The notes beneath the pieces are model-generated. The model was not told the DNA's origin and did not search any database. It saw only the letters and a list, made by a program, of their open reading frames with translations. Shown piece by piece: positions 46,836-55,220 of a stretch of 64,000 bases of DNA. The position numbers were made by a program, and so were the translations under genes. This stretch comes from an uncultured Sutterella sp. (GTDB taxonomy: Bacteria; Pseudomonadota; Gammaproteobacteria; Burkholderiales; Burkholderiaceae_F). Numbering within the stretch: the stretch's first letter is position 1; every line of letters starts with the position of its first letter. Location of the stretch: assembly GCA_900543805.1 (NCBI GenBank), contig UQTE01000008.1, forward strand, positions 25,939 through 89,938. The letters are read 5' to 3'.

Positions 46836-48458
46836 TCAGATGTCTTCGCTCACCATGTCGATGGCGCCGCACGGGCATTCCTGCGCGCAGATGCCGCAGC
46901 CCTTGCAGTAGTCATAGTTGATGGCGAACTTCTTGCCGGGACCGAGTTTGATCACCGCGTTGTCGGGACAGACCCCGTAGCAGTTGTCGCACTCGAAGCA
47001 GTTGCCGCAGGACATGCAGCGGCGGGCCTCGAAGAGAGCGTTCTCTTCGGAGAGCCCCTGCAGAACCTCGTCGAACGTGGTCTGACGGCGGATCATGTCG
47101 AGGTGCGGACGGATCTGCTTGGGCGCGTCGGCGTAGTACCACGTGTTGAGACGGGCGAACGTGGCGGGCGCGGCGGGCTTTTCTTCAGGCAAGGTTTCGC
47201 CGCGCAGCCAGGCGTCCATGGCGCGCGCGGCGCGCTTGCCGTGACCGATCGCAACGGTGACGTTCCGGTCGCCCGGAACCATGTCGCCGCCCGCGAAAAC
47301 GCCGGGACGGCTCGTCATCATGTGCGCGTCCACCACGACTTCGCCGCGCTCCATCTTCAGGCCTTCCATCCCTTCGAGGAAGGAGAGGTTGGTTTCCTGT
47401 CCGAGGGCGAGCACCACGCTGTCGGCGGCGATCGTTTCGTATTCGCCCGTGGGCTGCGGATAGCCGTTTTCGTCGAGGCGCATCTTTTCGATGCGGATTT
47501 CGCCGGCGTCGGCCTCGGCAATGGTCGAGAGCCACTTCATCGACACGCCTTCTTCGAGCGCCTCCTCGATTTCAAACGCGTGCGCAGGCGCCTTTTCGCG
47601 CGTGCGGCGGTACACCATGATGGGCTCCGCCCCCATGCGGCGCACGGAACGCGCCACGTCTACGGCCGTGTTGCCGCCGCCGTAGACGACCACGCGGCGC
47701 CCGAGCATGGCGGGTTCCTCCCCTTCCATGCTCCGCAGGACCGAGACGGCGTCCAACACGTGCGCGGCGTCCCCCGTAGGGATGTAGGCGCGGCGGGCGA
47801 GGCTCGCCCCGACCCCGAGGAACACGGCGTCGTAGCCACCCTTTTCCATCTCTTCGGCGAGGTTCTTCACTTCGCGGCCCGTTTCGATCTCCACGCCGAG
47901 CGCTTCGATGCGGGCGATTTCACGGTCGAGGATTTCGCGAGGCAGACGGTACTTCGGAATGCCGTAGCGCATCATGCCGCCCGCCTGTTCGGACGACTCC
48001 ACGACGTGCACGTCGTGCCCCATGCGGGCGAGGTGATAGGCCGCGGAAAGCCCCGCGGGCCCCGAACCGACGACGAGGATGCGCTTTCCGGTTTTCTTGG
48101 CGGGCTTTTCAAAGGCCCAGCCCTTTTCGAGCGCATGGTCGCCCAGGAAGCGTTCGACCGCGTTAATGCCGACGCTCTCGTCGAGTTCCCCTCGGTTGCA
48201 GGCCGATTCGCAGGTGTGGTAGCAGACGCGGCCCATGCAGGCGGGGAAGGGATTGTCCTCCGTGATCTTTTCCCAGGCCCCGCGGTAGTCGCCGCTTTCG
48301 GCGTGGAAAAGCCACGCCTGGCACTGTTCGCCCGCGGGACACTTGGCGTTGCAGGGAGGCAGACGGTTCACGTAGACGGGCTTGACCGTACGCCACGATC
48401 CGGTGCGGTTCGCCAGGGACGAACCGACGTCCAAAGTAATAGCAAAAGGTTTGGTCAC
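46836..48458 (-). CDS. GltD-like FAD oxidoreductase fused to a 2x[4Fe-4S] ferredoxin module
   Basis: The 540-residue protein has an N-terminal Fer4_20/GltD domain (CNAKCPAGEQC, CMGRVCYHTCESACNRGE), an FAD-binding motif (VVGSGPAGLSAAYHLARMG), an NAD(P)-binding motif (VVYGGGNTAVDVARSVRRMG) and AGGDMVPGDRNVTVAIGHGK. It ends in a ferredoxin domain with extra cysteines (CMSCGNCFECDNC) and CKGCGICAQECPCGAI. As last gene of the operon it likely passes electrons from the 2-oxoacid oxidoreductase core to NAD(P)+, supplying the delta-subunit function. A close parallel is the FAD subunit of phenylglyoxylate:NAD oxidoreductase. This is inferred from domains and context. Confidence 0.88.
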   Translation of the reverse strand: MTKPFAITLDVGSSLANRTGSWRTVKPVYVNRLPPCNAKCPAGEQCQAWLFHAESGDYRGAWEKITEDNPFPACMGRVCYHTCESACNRGELDESVGINAVERFLGDHALEKGWAFEKPAKKTGKRILVVGSGPAGLSAAYHLARMGHDVHVVESSEQAGGMMRYGIPKYRLPREILDREIARIEALGVEIETGREVKNLAEEMEKGGYDAVFLGVGASLARRAYIPTGDAAHVLDAVSVLRSMEGEEPAMLGRRVVVYGGGNTAVDVARSVRRMGAEPIMVYRRTREKAPAHAFEIEEALEEGVSMKWLSTIAEADAGEIRIEKMRLDENGYPQPTGEYETIAADSVVLALGQETNLSFLEGMEGLKMERGEVVVDAHMMTSRPGVFAGGDMVPGDRNVTVAIGHGKRAARAMDAWLRGETLPEEKPAAPATFARLNTWYYADAPKQIRPHLDMIRRQTTFDEVLQGLSEENALFEARRCMSCGNCFECDNCYGVCPDNAVIKLGPGKKFAINYDYCKGCGICAQECPCGAIDMVSEDI

Positions 48459-48472
48459 GATGTCACTTCCCT

Positions 48473-49543
48473 TTAGATCTTGTGCGAACGTTCGTCGGCC
48501 TGGATGGCGACGGGAATCGTCCCCTCATCCTCATCGGCGGCGAGCAGTCCGAATTTTTCGATGTTTCGGTCGGCCATGGCCTGAATGCGGGCGAGAACCT
48601 CGGGATCGGCCTTCTTGCCGAAGAGATGCGCAAAGCGCTTCTGAAGCTTCAGGTAGCTTTCCACAGGTTCCTGACGGCGAATGTGGCTCACGTGCGTCAC
48701 TTCACCGTATTCGGCCTCGAAGACGGGGAAGAGGCCCGTCTGTTGCGCAAGGCGCGCCAGATGGATCGTCTGTCCGGAGGCGGCGCCCCAGCCGAGCGGG
48801 CAGGGAACCAGAATGTGAATGTATCGGGCCCCGTGCATCGACATGGCCTTCGTGACCTTGCGCTCCAGGTCGCGCAGATCCGCGACCGTCGCGGTGGCGA
48901 CGTACGGAATCCCGTGGGCCATCGCGATCAGGGGAACGTCCTTGCCCTGTCCCCACTGATTGCCCGGCTCGTCCCCGGCGATCTGCGTCGTGGCGGTGCG
49001 GGCGGCGGGCGGCGTCGCGGACGAACGCTGCACGCCCGTATTCATGTAGGCCTCGTTGTCGTAGCAGATGTAGAGCACGTCGTCGTTGCGCTCGAACATG
49101 CCCGAGAGGCACCCGAAGCCGATGTCGGTCGTGCCGCCGTCACCGCCCATGGCGACGACGCGCGTGGCCTCGGCCTCCTTGCCCGCGCGGCGGGCTCGCA
49201 TGCGGAAGGCCGCCGCCATCCCGGTCGCGACCGCGGCCGTGTTGCCGAAGAGCGAGTGGAACCAGGGGAGTCGCCAGCTCGTTTCGGGGTAGGGCGTCGA
49301 GAAGACTTCCAGGCAGCCCGTCGCGTTGCAGGCCGCAACGTTGCCGCCCGTGGCGCGAACGGCCGCGTCCACGGCGTAGCGGGCGCCGAGCGCCTCGCCG
49401 CAGCCCTGACAAGCCCGGTGCCCGGAGGTGAGCGAATTGTTTCGGTCCATCATCGCCTGTCCGGAACGTTCCTCGGGCGACAACAGACGGTTGCCGACGG
49501 TATAGGTGCCCGTCTGGTAGAAATGAATCAGATTTTCCGACAT
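48473..49543 (-). CDS. 2-oxoacid:acceptor oxidoreductase, beta subunit (TPP-binding)
   Basis: The 356-residue protein has the features of PorB-type subunits. Cysteines of the proximal [4Fe-4S] cluster occur in RACQGCGEALGAR, CNATGCLEVF and VPCPLGWG. The thiamine pyrophosphate motif is GDGGTTDIGFGCLSGMFERN with YDNEAYMNTG. ATG at 49543 lies 3 nt after the alpha-subunit stop, with GGAG upstream. Pyruvate is the commonest substrate of such enzymes, but the sequence alone does not settle the substrate. Confidence 0.9.
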   Translation of the reverse strand: MSENLIHFYQTGTYTVGNRLLSPEERSGQAMMDRNNSLTSGHRACQGCGEALGARYAVDAAVRATGGNVAACNATGCLEVFSTPYPETSWRLPWFHSLFGNTAAVATGMAAAFRMRARRAGKEAEATRVVAMGGDGGTTDIGFGCLSGMFERNDDVLYICYDNEAYMNTGVQRSSATPPAARTATTQIAGDEPGNQWGQGKDVPLIAMAHGIPYVATATVADLRDLERKVTKAMSMHGARYIHILVPCPLGWGAASGQTIHLARLAQQTGLFPVFEAEYGEVTHVSHIRRQEPVESYLKLQKRFAHLFGKKADPEVLARIQAMADRNIEKFGLLAADEDEGTIPVAIQADERSHKI

Positions 49544-49545
49544 TC

Positions 49546-50811
49546 TCAAATCTCCTCGCCGCGCGCGAGTTTGCGGTCATTCACGTCCCGATTGAGCGCC
49601 TCGGGCAGAGGGCCGGTGTGTCGCGCCTTCGCTTCGCGCTCGAGCTGACGCTCCACGAGTTCGACATCGAGATCCAGGAAGTAGGTCTCGGTCGGTAGCG
49701 TGCCGTTCACGGCTTCGTCAAAGACCTTGTGCAGGGAGGCCTTCGTCACGGCCCGGCCGCCGAGTCCCGCGATGACGGAGTGCTGCGTGACGTCGAGGCC
49801 GCGCAGAGCGCGCATGACATCGAGTTCCAAAGCGCCGCCGCAGCCCGCGCTCACCATGCGTTCGATCACGACGACCGCACGGACGTTCGCAAGCGCCTTG
49901 CGGACCGCCTCAAACGGGAAGGGACGATAGCACTTCAGACCCACGACTCCGATCTTGACGCCCTTTTCGCGCATTTCGTCGACCGTGTCCTTGATCGTCC
50001 CGAGCAACGACCCCATGGCGAACACCGCCACTTCGGCGTCTTCCATGCGGTAGCAGGAGACGAGGCCGCCCGACTCGCGCCCGAAGCGTTCGCGGAATTC
50101 CTCGGCGACGCGCTCGACCGTGCCGACCGCTTCGCACATCTTGCGGTGCGCAAGATAACGGACCTCGGTGAAAGCCTCGGGACCGACCATCGCGCCGATC
50201 GAATACGGATTGGCGGGATCGAGCTGCTGACGCGGCTCATAGGGCGGAAGGAACGCGTCCACCTCCGCCTGTTCGGGAATGTCCATCCGTTCGAAAGCAT
50301 GGGTCAGAACGAAGCCGTCCATGCAGACCATCACGGGCAGGGAGAGTTCCTCGGCGATGCGGAAGGCCTGGATGTGCAGGTCCACGGCTTCCTGATTGGT
50401 TTCGGCGAAGAGCTGCAGCCAGCCGCTGTCGCGCTGGCTCATCGAGTCGGAGTGGTCGTTCCAGATGTTGATGGGCGCGCCGATGGCGCGGTTGGCGACC
50501 GTCATGACGATCGGCAGACCGAGACCGCCCGCGTTGTAGACGGCCTCCACCATGAAGAGAAGGCCCTGGCTCGCCGTGGCCGTGTAGGCGCGTCCGCCCG
50601 CGACGGAGGCGCCGATCGCCACCGACATCGCCGCGAATTCGCTTTCGACGTTGATGTATTCGCAGTTCTGCAGAACGCCCTTGCGGCAGAGAAGGCCCAG
50701 GTTTTCGACGATGTGGGTCTGCGGCGAAATCGGATAGGCGCAGACGACGTCCGGACGACACAGTGCCACGGCCTGCGCGACGCCCTGGCTGCCCTCAAGC
50801 TGTTTAAGCAT
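49546..50811 (-). CDS. 2-oxoacid:acceptor oxidoreductase, alpha subunit
   Basis: The 421-residue protein is a PorA-type subunit: N-terminal pyrimidine-binding TPP domain (AYPISPQTHIVENLG, ESEFAAMSVAIGASVAGGRA), ASQGLLFMVEAVYNAGGLGL, and a transketolase C-terminal domain. The start at 50811 (MLKQLEGSQ) overlaps the gamma gene by 8 nt, which suggests coupling. With the gamma, beta and FAD/ferredoxin genes it should catalyse CoA-dependent oxidative decarboxylation of a 2-oxoacid. Confidence 0.9.
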   Translation of the reverse strand: MLKQLEGSQGVAQAVALCRPDVVCAYPISPQTHIVENLGLLCRKGVLQNCEYINVESEFAAMSVAIGASVAGGRAYTATASQGLLFMVEAVYNAGGLGLPIVMTVANRAIGAPINIWNDHSDSMSQRDSGWLQLFAETNQEAVDLHIQAFRIAEELSLPVMVCMDGFVLTHAFERMDIPEQAEVDAFLPPYEPRQQLDPANPYSIGAMVGPEAFTEVRYLAHRKMCEAVGTVERVAEEFRERFGRESGGLVSCYRMEDAEVAVFAMGSLLGTIKDTVDEMREKGVKIGVVGLKCYRPFPFEAVRKALANVRAVVVIERMVSAGCGGALELDVMRALRGLDVTQHSVIAGLGGRAVTKASLHKVFDEAVNGTLPTETYFLDLDVELVERQLEREAKARHTGPLPEALNRDVNDRKLARGEEI

Positions 50812-51382
50812 GCTCTCCTCCCAATTGACGGATGATCGATTCGTAGGCGAGTGCGGCCACTTCCGCATTGGCCTGCGCCACGCGGCCGGAGAACTTTTCG
50901 TTGTAGGCCGCCTGAACGCTTTCGAGCTTCATCATGCCGGTCATGGCGGCAAAACCCGCCAACATCCCGGCGCCGGGCAGGGGACGACCGATCTTCTCGA
51001 GCGCGAAGCGCGTGGCGGGAACGGTGAGGACGTGCCCCGCGGGAAGACGGCGCGCGAGGTCTTCGAGACCGAGCGCCTCCACGGACTGGGAGGAATTGAT
51101 GAGCACGTAGCCTTCGGGTTTGAGCCCGCCGAACACGTCCACGCTGTCGAGCAGCGTGCGGTCCTGAATCAGGACGACGTCGGGTTCGAGCACCGGTTCC
51201 CGAAGTCGGATTTCCTGAGAAGAGAGCCGGGCGAACGCCACCACGGGCGCCCCGGTTCGTTCCGACCCGAAGCTCGGAAACGCCTGCGCCTTGTGGCCTT
51301 CCATGAAACCCGCGAGAGCAAGCATTTCCGCCGCGGTGACAACCCCTTGGCCGCCGCGACCGTGAATTCGAATTTGAAACAC
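50804..51382 (-). CDS. 2-oxoacid:acceptor oxidoreductase, gamma subunit
   Basis: The 192-residue protein has the gamma-subunit start IRIHGRGGQGVVTAAEMLAL and SFGSERTGAPVVAFARLS, the domain that binds CoA in pyruvate:ferredoxin oxidoreductases. It is the first gene of the four-gene operon. The 187-nt upstream gap has an AT-rich stretch (51455-51505) where the promoter probably lies, but no clean -35/-10 pair. Confidence 0.9.
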   Translation of the reverse strand: MFQIRIHGRGGQGVVTAAEMLALAGFMEGHKAQAFPSFGSERTGAPVVAFARLSSQEIRLREPVLEPDVVLIQDRTLLDSVDVFGGLKPEGYVLINSSQSVEALGLEDLARRLPAGHVLTVPATRFALEKIGRPLPGAGMLAGFAAMTGMMKLESVQAAYNEKFSGRVAQANAEVAALAYESIIRQLGGEHA

Positions 51383-51569
51383 TGCGATCTCCTTAGAGTC
51401 AATGAAAAACCGTCGTCTCGCCCGCCGTGGGACCGCGGGAAAGAGTCCGGTCCTGTTCTTATGGAAAATTTATGCAAACTCTATCAAGTATCTCGAAAAT
51501 TTGCCCTCGTGTCTCTCACCTTTTCCAAGTAGACTGTTAGGCCTATCCCTCCCTCTTACGGAGCATCCC

Positions 51570-52055
51570 ATGCGTCGTCTTCTTCCGCTCGCGCTTGCCC
51601 TCGCCCTCGGCGGCTGCAGTCTTCTGCCGATGGAATCGGACCCGTTCGACGCAAGCGTAGCCGTCCACAGCTGGCAACTCGAAGGAAAAATGACCTTCCG
51701 CTGCGACTACGACGAACAGGGCTTCTTCTGGCGCTTCGTCTCGCAGAGCGGAACGCTCACGAACGAAAACCGCGAAACCGTCGCCACGCTCTCGGGAAAT
51801 CTCAAGCTCACCCACCGGGACGGCTCGTCCGTCTCCGCGCACGTGGAAAAGAGTCTCTCTCCCGCCACGTCTCGCAACGCGGGCGACGTGCGCTATCTCG
51901 TGGACCGGGGCGCCGCCTCGGGCGCCCTGCGGGGCGTACGCTACCTCACCCGCATCCGCACGACGGGCGGCATGCCGCTTGCGTCCTGTTCGGCCTCGCA
52001 GCGGGACACCACGCTTCGCATTCCCTTCTCCGCGCGCTTCATCGTCTACCGCTGA
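51570..52055 (+). CDS. Lipoprotein, DUF3455-like
   Basis: The 161-residue protein has a lipoprotein signal peptide with lipobox LALGGC (cysteine 16). The mature part has LTHRDGSSVSAHVEKSL, LVDRGAASGALRGVRYLTRI, RTTGGMPLASC and the end PFSARFIVYR, which recall the DUF3455 family of periplasmic proteins of unknown function. Outer-membrane attachment is likely. The ATG at 51570 is fixed by the signal peptide. Confidence 0.75.
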   Translation: MRRLLPLALALALGGCSLLPMESDPFDASVAVHSWQLEGKMTFRCDYDEQGFFWRFVSQSGTLTNENRETVATLSGNLKLTHRDGSSVSAHVEKSLSPATSRNAGDVRYLVDRGAASGALRGVRYLTRIRTTGGMPLASCSASQRDTTLRIPFSARFIVYR

Positions 52056-52073
52056 CCTCTCCGCGCCGGAACG

Positions 52074-52102
52074 TTCTGAGGGAACTCCAAATTTGGTAAA
52101 AT
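52074..52102 (+). promoter_or_regulatory. Promoter of the DUF1801 gene (TTCTGA-17-TAAAAT)
   Basis: TTCTGA (52074-52079) and TAAAAT (52097-52102) are 17 nt apart, about 34 nt before the ATG at 52136. Confidence 0.45.
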
Positions 52103-52135
52103 TAATGGTCTTACTTTACCGTTGGAGAGATCGGA

Positions 52136-52621
52136 ATGGTTCCTACCACTGTTGGCGGTTATCTGCAAAGCCTGCCCAACGAGCGCCGCGTCGCCATGGC
52201 CCGCGTCTGCAGCATGATCCGTCGTTCCGCCCGCGGCGTGCGTGAAAGCATGCGTTTCGGCATCGCCTTTTACGAACTCGACGGCGCCCCCATCTTCGCC
52301 GTCGAATCCCTGGATAAGTCGCTTCGCCTCTATGCCGCGGAACGCTCCGTCATTGAAGAACTCAAGGACAAGTTCAAGACGATCAATACGGAACGCTGCT
52401 GCGCCGAATTCACCGACCTCAACTGCATGCCGCTCGACGTGGTGGAAAAGATCGTTCGTCTCTCGCTGGCGGTCCGCCGCCAGAACCCGCAGGGACACAT
52501 CCCCACGCAGGAAGAGCTCGTCGAGATGTGGGGCATCAAGGAGGAAACCCTGGCCGTGGCGCCCCCCATCGTGCGCATCAACCGCGGTACGGACAGTCAG
52601 GACGAATCGCAGGCAGACTGA
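52136..52621 (+). CDS. DUF1801-family protein
   Basis: The 161-residue protein resembles DUF1801 (YdhG/YdeI-like) in its central part: VCSMIRRSARGVRESMRFGI, FYELDGAPIFAVESLDKSLR and the cysteine pair in NTERCCAEF. Some members of this superfamily are reported as iron chaperones; no such role is shown here. The ATG follows GGAGAGATCGGA. It stands between its own promoter and a terminator. Confidence 0.65.
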   Translation: MVPTTVGGYLQSLPNERRVAMARVCSMIRRSARGVRESMRFGIAFYELDGAPIFAVESLDKSLRLYAAERSVIEELKDKFKTINTERCCAEFTDLNCMPLDVVEKIVRLSLAVRRQNPQGHIPTQEELVEMWGIKEETLAVAPPIVRINRGTDSQDESQAD

Positions 52622-52647
52622 CGGTCCCGTCTCCGAATCCCTAAGCC

Positions 52648-52679
52648 GAGCGGCGCGTCTCCACGCGCCGCTCTTTTTG
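52648..52679 (+). terminator. Terminator after the DUF1801 gene
   Basis: GAGCGGCGCG (52648-52657) pairs perfectly with CGCGCCGCTC (52664-52673) around a 6-nt loop, followed by TTTTTG. Confidence 0.9.
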
Positions 52680-52682
52680 TCT

Positions 52683-53606
52683 TCAGTTATTGGACTTGGG
52701 AAATTCGGCGTTCAGCCACTGGGTCATTTCCCTGCTGACGTCGTCGGGGCATTCGGTCATGGGCCAGTGGAGGCACTGAACCGACGTGGCGGAGCCGTGC
52801 GGCAGGCGACGCGCCCAGGCGGCGAGGCGGTCGGGATCGGTGAAGCTACCCGCCGACGAAGTGACGACCAGAACGGGAAGCTGCAGTCCGGAAAGATCGG
52901 GGCTCGGCCGTCCCGTTTCCAAGAGATCCCGCGCGTAATAGGCAAGATGGATGTGACCGAGATCCTTGGTCGGGGCGGAAAACTCCCGAATGAAGGCTTC
53001 GAGCGCGACGCCGCCCTTTGCGAGCATCGCGCGGGCCACTTCGTCGTGCCGGCGAAGGCTGTAGTGCGGAAGCTTTCTGCGCAGTCCCACGGCGTTCGCG
53101 ACGCGCCCGCAGATTTCCAAAAATCGTACGAGCGGACGACGTCTCTTGAATTCCTCCGCCTTCTCCGTAAGCGCCTCGGTCACGAGGGGATCGAGAAGAA
53201 TCGCACCCTCGAAGCGCTCCGGATGCTGTGCGAGCGCATACATGGCGATGTGCCCTCCGAGGCTGTGGCCCACCAAGACGCAACGGTCGACTCCGGCCGC
53301 GTCCATGACGGCGAGCACGTCCGCGACGTGGCGCTCGATGACGGGCGGCTCGGCGGTGACGCTCGCGCCGTGTCCGCGCAAATCGTAGCGCAGGAGGCGC
53401 CAGTCGGCGCCGAGCGGCGTCGTCTCCACGAACTCTTCCCACCGACTGGCGTTGGACGCCACGCCGTGCAGAAAGAAAAGCGTGCCGCGGGCCGCTCCGG
53501 GGGGATTCTTCACCGCGGCGCAGAGCTTTACGCCTTCGCCTTCGACGACGAGCCTCTCTTCTCCGGGCACGAGTTCAAACGCCAATTCCTCGCGGTAGGC
53601 TTCCAT
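52683..53606 (-). CDS. Alpha/beta hydrolase
   Basis: The 307-residue protein has the alpha/beta hydrolase signatures: oxyanion region FFLHGVASNASRW, RYDLRGHGASV, nucleophile elbow VLVGHSLGGHIAMYAL with the catalytic serine, and a C-terminal histidine in CLHWPMTE. The substrate is unknown. ATG at 53606 lies at a good distance from GGAG. It starts 3 nt after the stop of the NtrC-like regulator, so the two are probably co-transcribed. Confidence 0.85.
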   Translation of the reverse strand: MEAYREELAFELVPGEERLVVEGEGVKLCAAVKNPPGAARGTLFFLHGVASNASRWEEFVETTPLGADWRLLRYDLRGHGASVTAEPPVIERHVADVLAVMDAAGVDRCVLVGHSLGGHIAMYALAQHPERFEGAILLDPLVTEALTEKAEEFKRRRPLVRFLEICGRVANAVGLRRKLPHYSLRRHDEVARAMLAKGGVALEAFIREFSAPTKDLGHIHLAYYARDLLETGRPSPDLSGLQLPVLVVTSSAGSFTDPDRLAAWARRLPHGSATSVQCLHWPMTECPDDVSREMTQWLNAEFPKSNN

Positions 53607-53608
53607 TT

Positions 53609-54838
53609 TCACGACTCCTTTTTTCGGCCGTTGGCGGCGCGAAGTTTTCGATACAGGGTTCTTTCACTGACGCCGACGAAGCGCGCGAGTTCCGCTCGGG
53701 AGCCCCGCCATCCCGCGGCAAGCGCCGCAAGGTCCGGGGTTTCGCTCGGCACCTCTTCGCCGCAGGTTTCGGTGACGTACTTTAGGGCCTTCTCCAAATC
53801 CCCCCGCCCGACGACGGGACCGCTCGCGGCGAAGGCCGCCGTCTGCAGCACCGCTTCCAGTTCGGGGAGATTTCCCGGCCAAGAATACGACAGCAGCGTA
53901 AGGGAGGCCTCTTCCGAAAGCGTCTTGGCGCAGCGCTCCGAGAGAAAGCGCGAGGCGATGAACGGAACGTCCTCGAGTCTCTCGCGAAGCGGAGGAATGC
54001 CGATGACGTAGGGCGCAAGCGCATAGAGAAAGGACTTTGGGAACGCGCGCGACACGTCGAAGCGTTCGCAGGAAAAGACGACACGAAGGCGGGAGAAATG
54101 GATCTGCGACGCGCCGCGGACCCGATAGGTGCGTTGCACGGCGAGATCGAGAACGAATTCGTAGAGCGAAGGATCCAGACGGTCGACGTCGGACAAAAAG
54201 AGCGTGCCGCCCGAAGCGGTGTCGAGAAGCCCCTGGTTCGAGCCGTCGCCGAGCAGTTCCCGCTCGAGATCGTCGCCCGTCAGGTGGAGGCAGGAAAGCG
54301 ACACGAAGGGCCTTGCGGCGCGCCGCCCGTTTTCGTGCAGCAGACGGGCGAAGAGCGACTTGCCCGATCCCTTCTCCCCCACGAACACGACGGGCGCGTC
54401 GTCGGAGGCGCGGGCAGCGATTTTCTCGAGCACGCCGGCGAGACGGCGGGACTGCGCCACCGCCTCGTCTCCGGTGCGCATGCCGCGGCCGCGCGATTCC
54501 GATACGCGCTCCATAAAGAGGCGCACCCTGCCGTCCGCGCCGCGAACGGGCGTAAGTTCCGTCTCCACGTACCGAACCCCCATGGGGCCAGGAATCTTGT
54601 GGTGACAAACCGCGGAATCCTTGAGTCCCGCCTCGAAAAGGGGACAGCCGCGTCCCGAGGCGTCGCAGGGCTGCGCGTCGTGAAAAATCAGCTCGTGGCA
54701 GCGCCTCCCCTCCACCGTCGAATAGCCGTATCGCTCCCGAAAGGCTCGGTTGGCATAGGCCACGGTGCGGTCCTCCCGCACGAGAATCCGTGCGTCGGGC
54801 AGAGCGTCCAAAAGGGACTTCCATTCGCTTTCAACCAC
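53609..54838 (-). CDS. NtrC-like regulator (PAS-AAA+-Fis HTH) without the GAFTGA loop
   Basis: The roughly 409-residue protein has an N-terminal PAS domain with four cysteines (RRCHELIF, PCDASGRGC, AVCHH), an AAA+ domain with Walker A GEKGSGKS and Walker B GGTLFLSDV, and a C-terminal Fis-type helix-turn-helix (RAELARFVGVSERTLYRKLR). The segment that in sigma-54 activators carries GAFTGA is shortened to ELLGDGSNQGLLDTASGG, and the usual LFLDE is LFLSD. It should therefore act on sigma-70 promoters, as TyrR does. GTG at 54838 is chosen because AGAGGA lies 7 nt upstream; TTG at 54868 would be almost leaderless. It is divergent from the cyd operon. Confidence 0.8.
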   Translation of the reverse strand: MVESEWKSLLDALPDARILVREDRTVAYANRAFRERYGYSTVEGRRCHELIFHDAQPCDASGRGCPLFEAGLKDSAVCHHKIPGPMGVRYVETELTPVRGADGRVRLFMERVSESRGRGMRTGDEAVAQSRRLAGVLEKIAARASDDAPVVFVGEKGSGKSLFARLLHENGRRAARPFVSLSCLHLTGDDLERELLGDGSNQGLLDTASGGTLFLSDVDRLDPSLYEFVLDLAVQRTYRVRGASQIHFSRLRVVFSCERFDVSRAFPKSFLYALAPYVIGIPPLRERLEDVPFIASRFLSERCAKTLSEEASLTLLSYSWPGNLPELEAVLQTAAFAASGPVVGRGDLEKALKYVTETCGEEVPSETPDLAALAAGWRGSRAELARFVGVSERTLYRKLRAANGRKKES

Positions 54839-54861
54839 TTCACCATCCTCTGTCACAAAAA

Positions 54862-54876
54862 CTGACAACCTGTCAG
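54862..54876. promoter_or_regulatory. Inverted repeat CTGACA-N3-TGTCAG (candidate operator)
   Basis: The perfect dyad CTGACAACCTGTCAG lies between the NtrC-like gene and cydP. A third TGTCA copy is at 54851. On the minus strand an extended -10 (TGCCATAAT, 54877-54885) places the regulator's start site inside the dyad, which fits autorepression. Confidence 0.5.
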
Positions 54877-54950
54877 ATTATGGCAGTCTATCTCTTTCTT
54901 CTCCGGAAAACGGAACGATCCGGCCAAAAAACGATCGCCTTTGCACGCCC

Positions 54951-54978
54951 TTTGCGCGCGGCTCCCTTACCATACACT
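54951..54978 (+). promoter_or_regulatory. Candidate cyd-operon promoter
   Basis: TTTGCG (54951-54956) and TACACT (54973-54978) are 16 nt apart, about 30 nt before cydP. The match is moderate. No FNR-type dyad was found. Confidence 0.35.
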
Positions 54979-55007
54979 CGATTTTGGACTGAAAAAGCGG
55001 TTTTCTC

Positions 55008-55193
55008 ATGGAACAAAAGCACAAAGAGACGAAAGTGACGTTGGAACTTGCGCTCGTTATCGCCTGCAAGCTTCTCTTCATCTTCTGTCTTTGGTACTTC
55101 TTCTTCAGTCCCGAACACCGTACGGAGGTGACGCCCGAGGTCATAAGCGACGCGTTTTTCTCCGATACGCAGACGACCTCCGTCTCCCCATAA
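55008..55193 (+). CDS. cydP: Cytochrome oxidase putative small subunit CydP
   Basis: The 61-residue protein has a charged N-terminus, a single membrane segment (LALVIACKLLFIFCLWYFFF) and a short polar tail, the layout of the CydP family found upstream of cydA in proteobacteria. It ends 27 nt before cydA. The assignment rests on size, membrane pattern and location. Confidence 0.7.
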   Translation: MEQKHKETKVTLELALVIACKLLFIFCLWYFFFSPEHRTEVTPEVISDAFFSDTQTTSVSP

Positions 55194-55220
55194 CAACCCT
55201 CACCTTCATCGGAGTCCTCA

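Noticed and set aside
46812..48476. 554-codon + strand frame antisense to the FAD/ferredoxin gene
   Set aside because: The minus-strand protein has complete nucleotide-binding and iron-sulfur motifs; the + frame has none.
51455..51505. FNR-type site upstream of the 2-oxoacid oxidoreductase operon
   Set aside because: Only one half (TTGAT) matches; the other half-site deviates at most positions.
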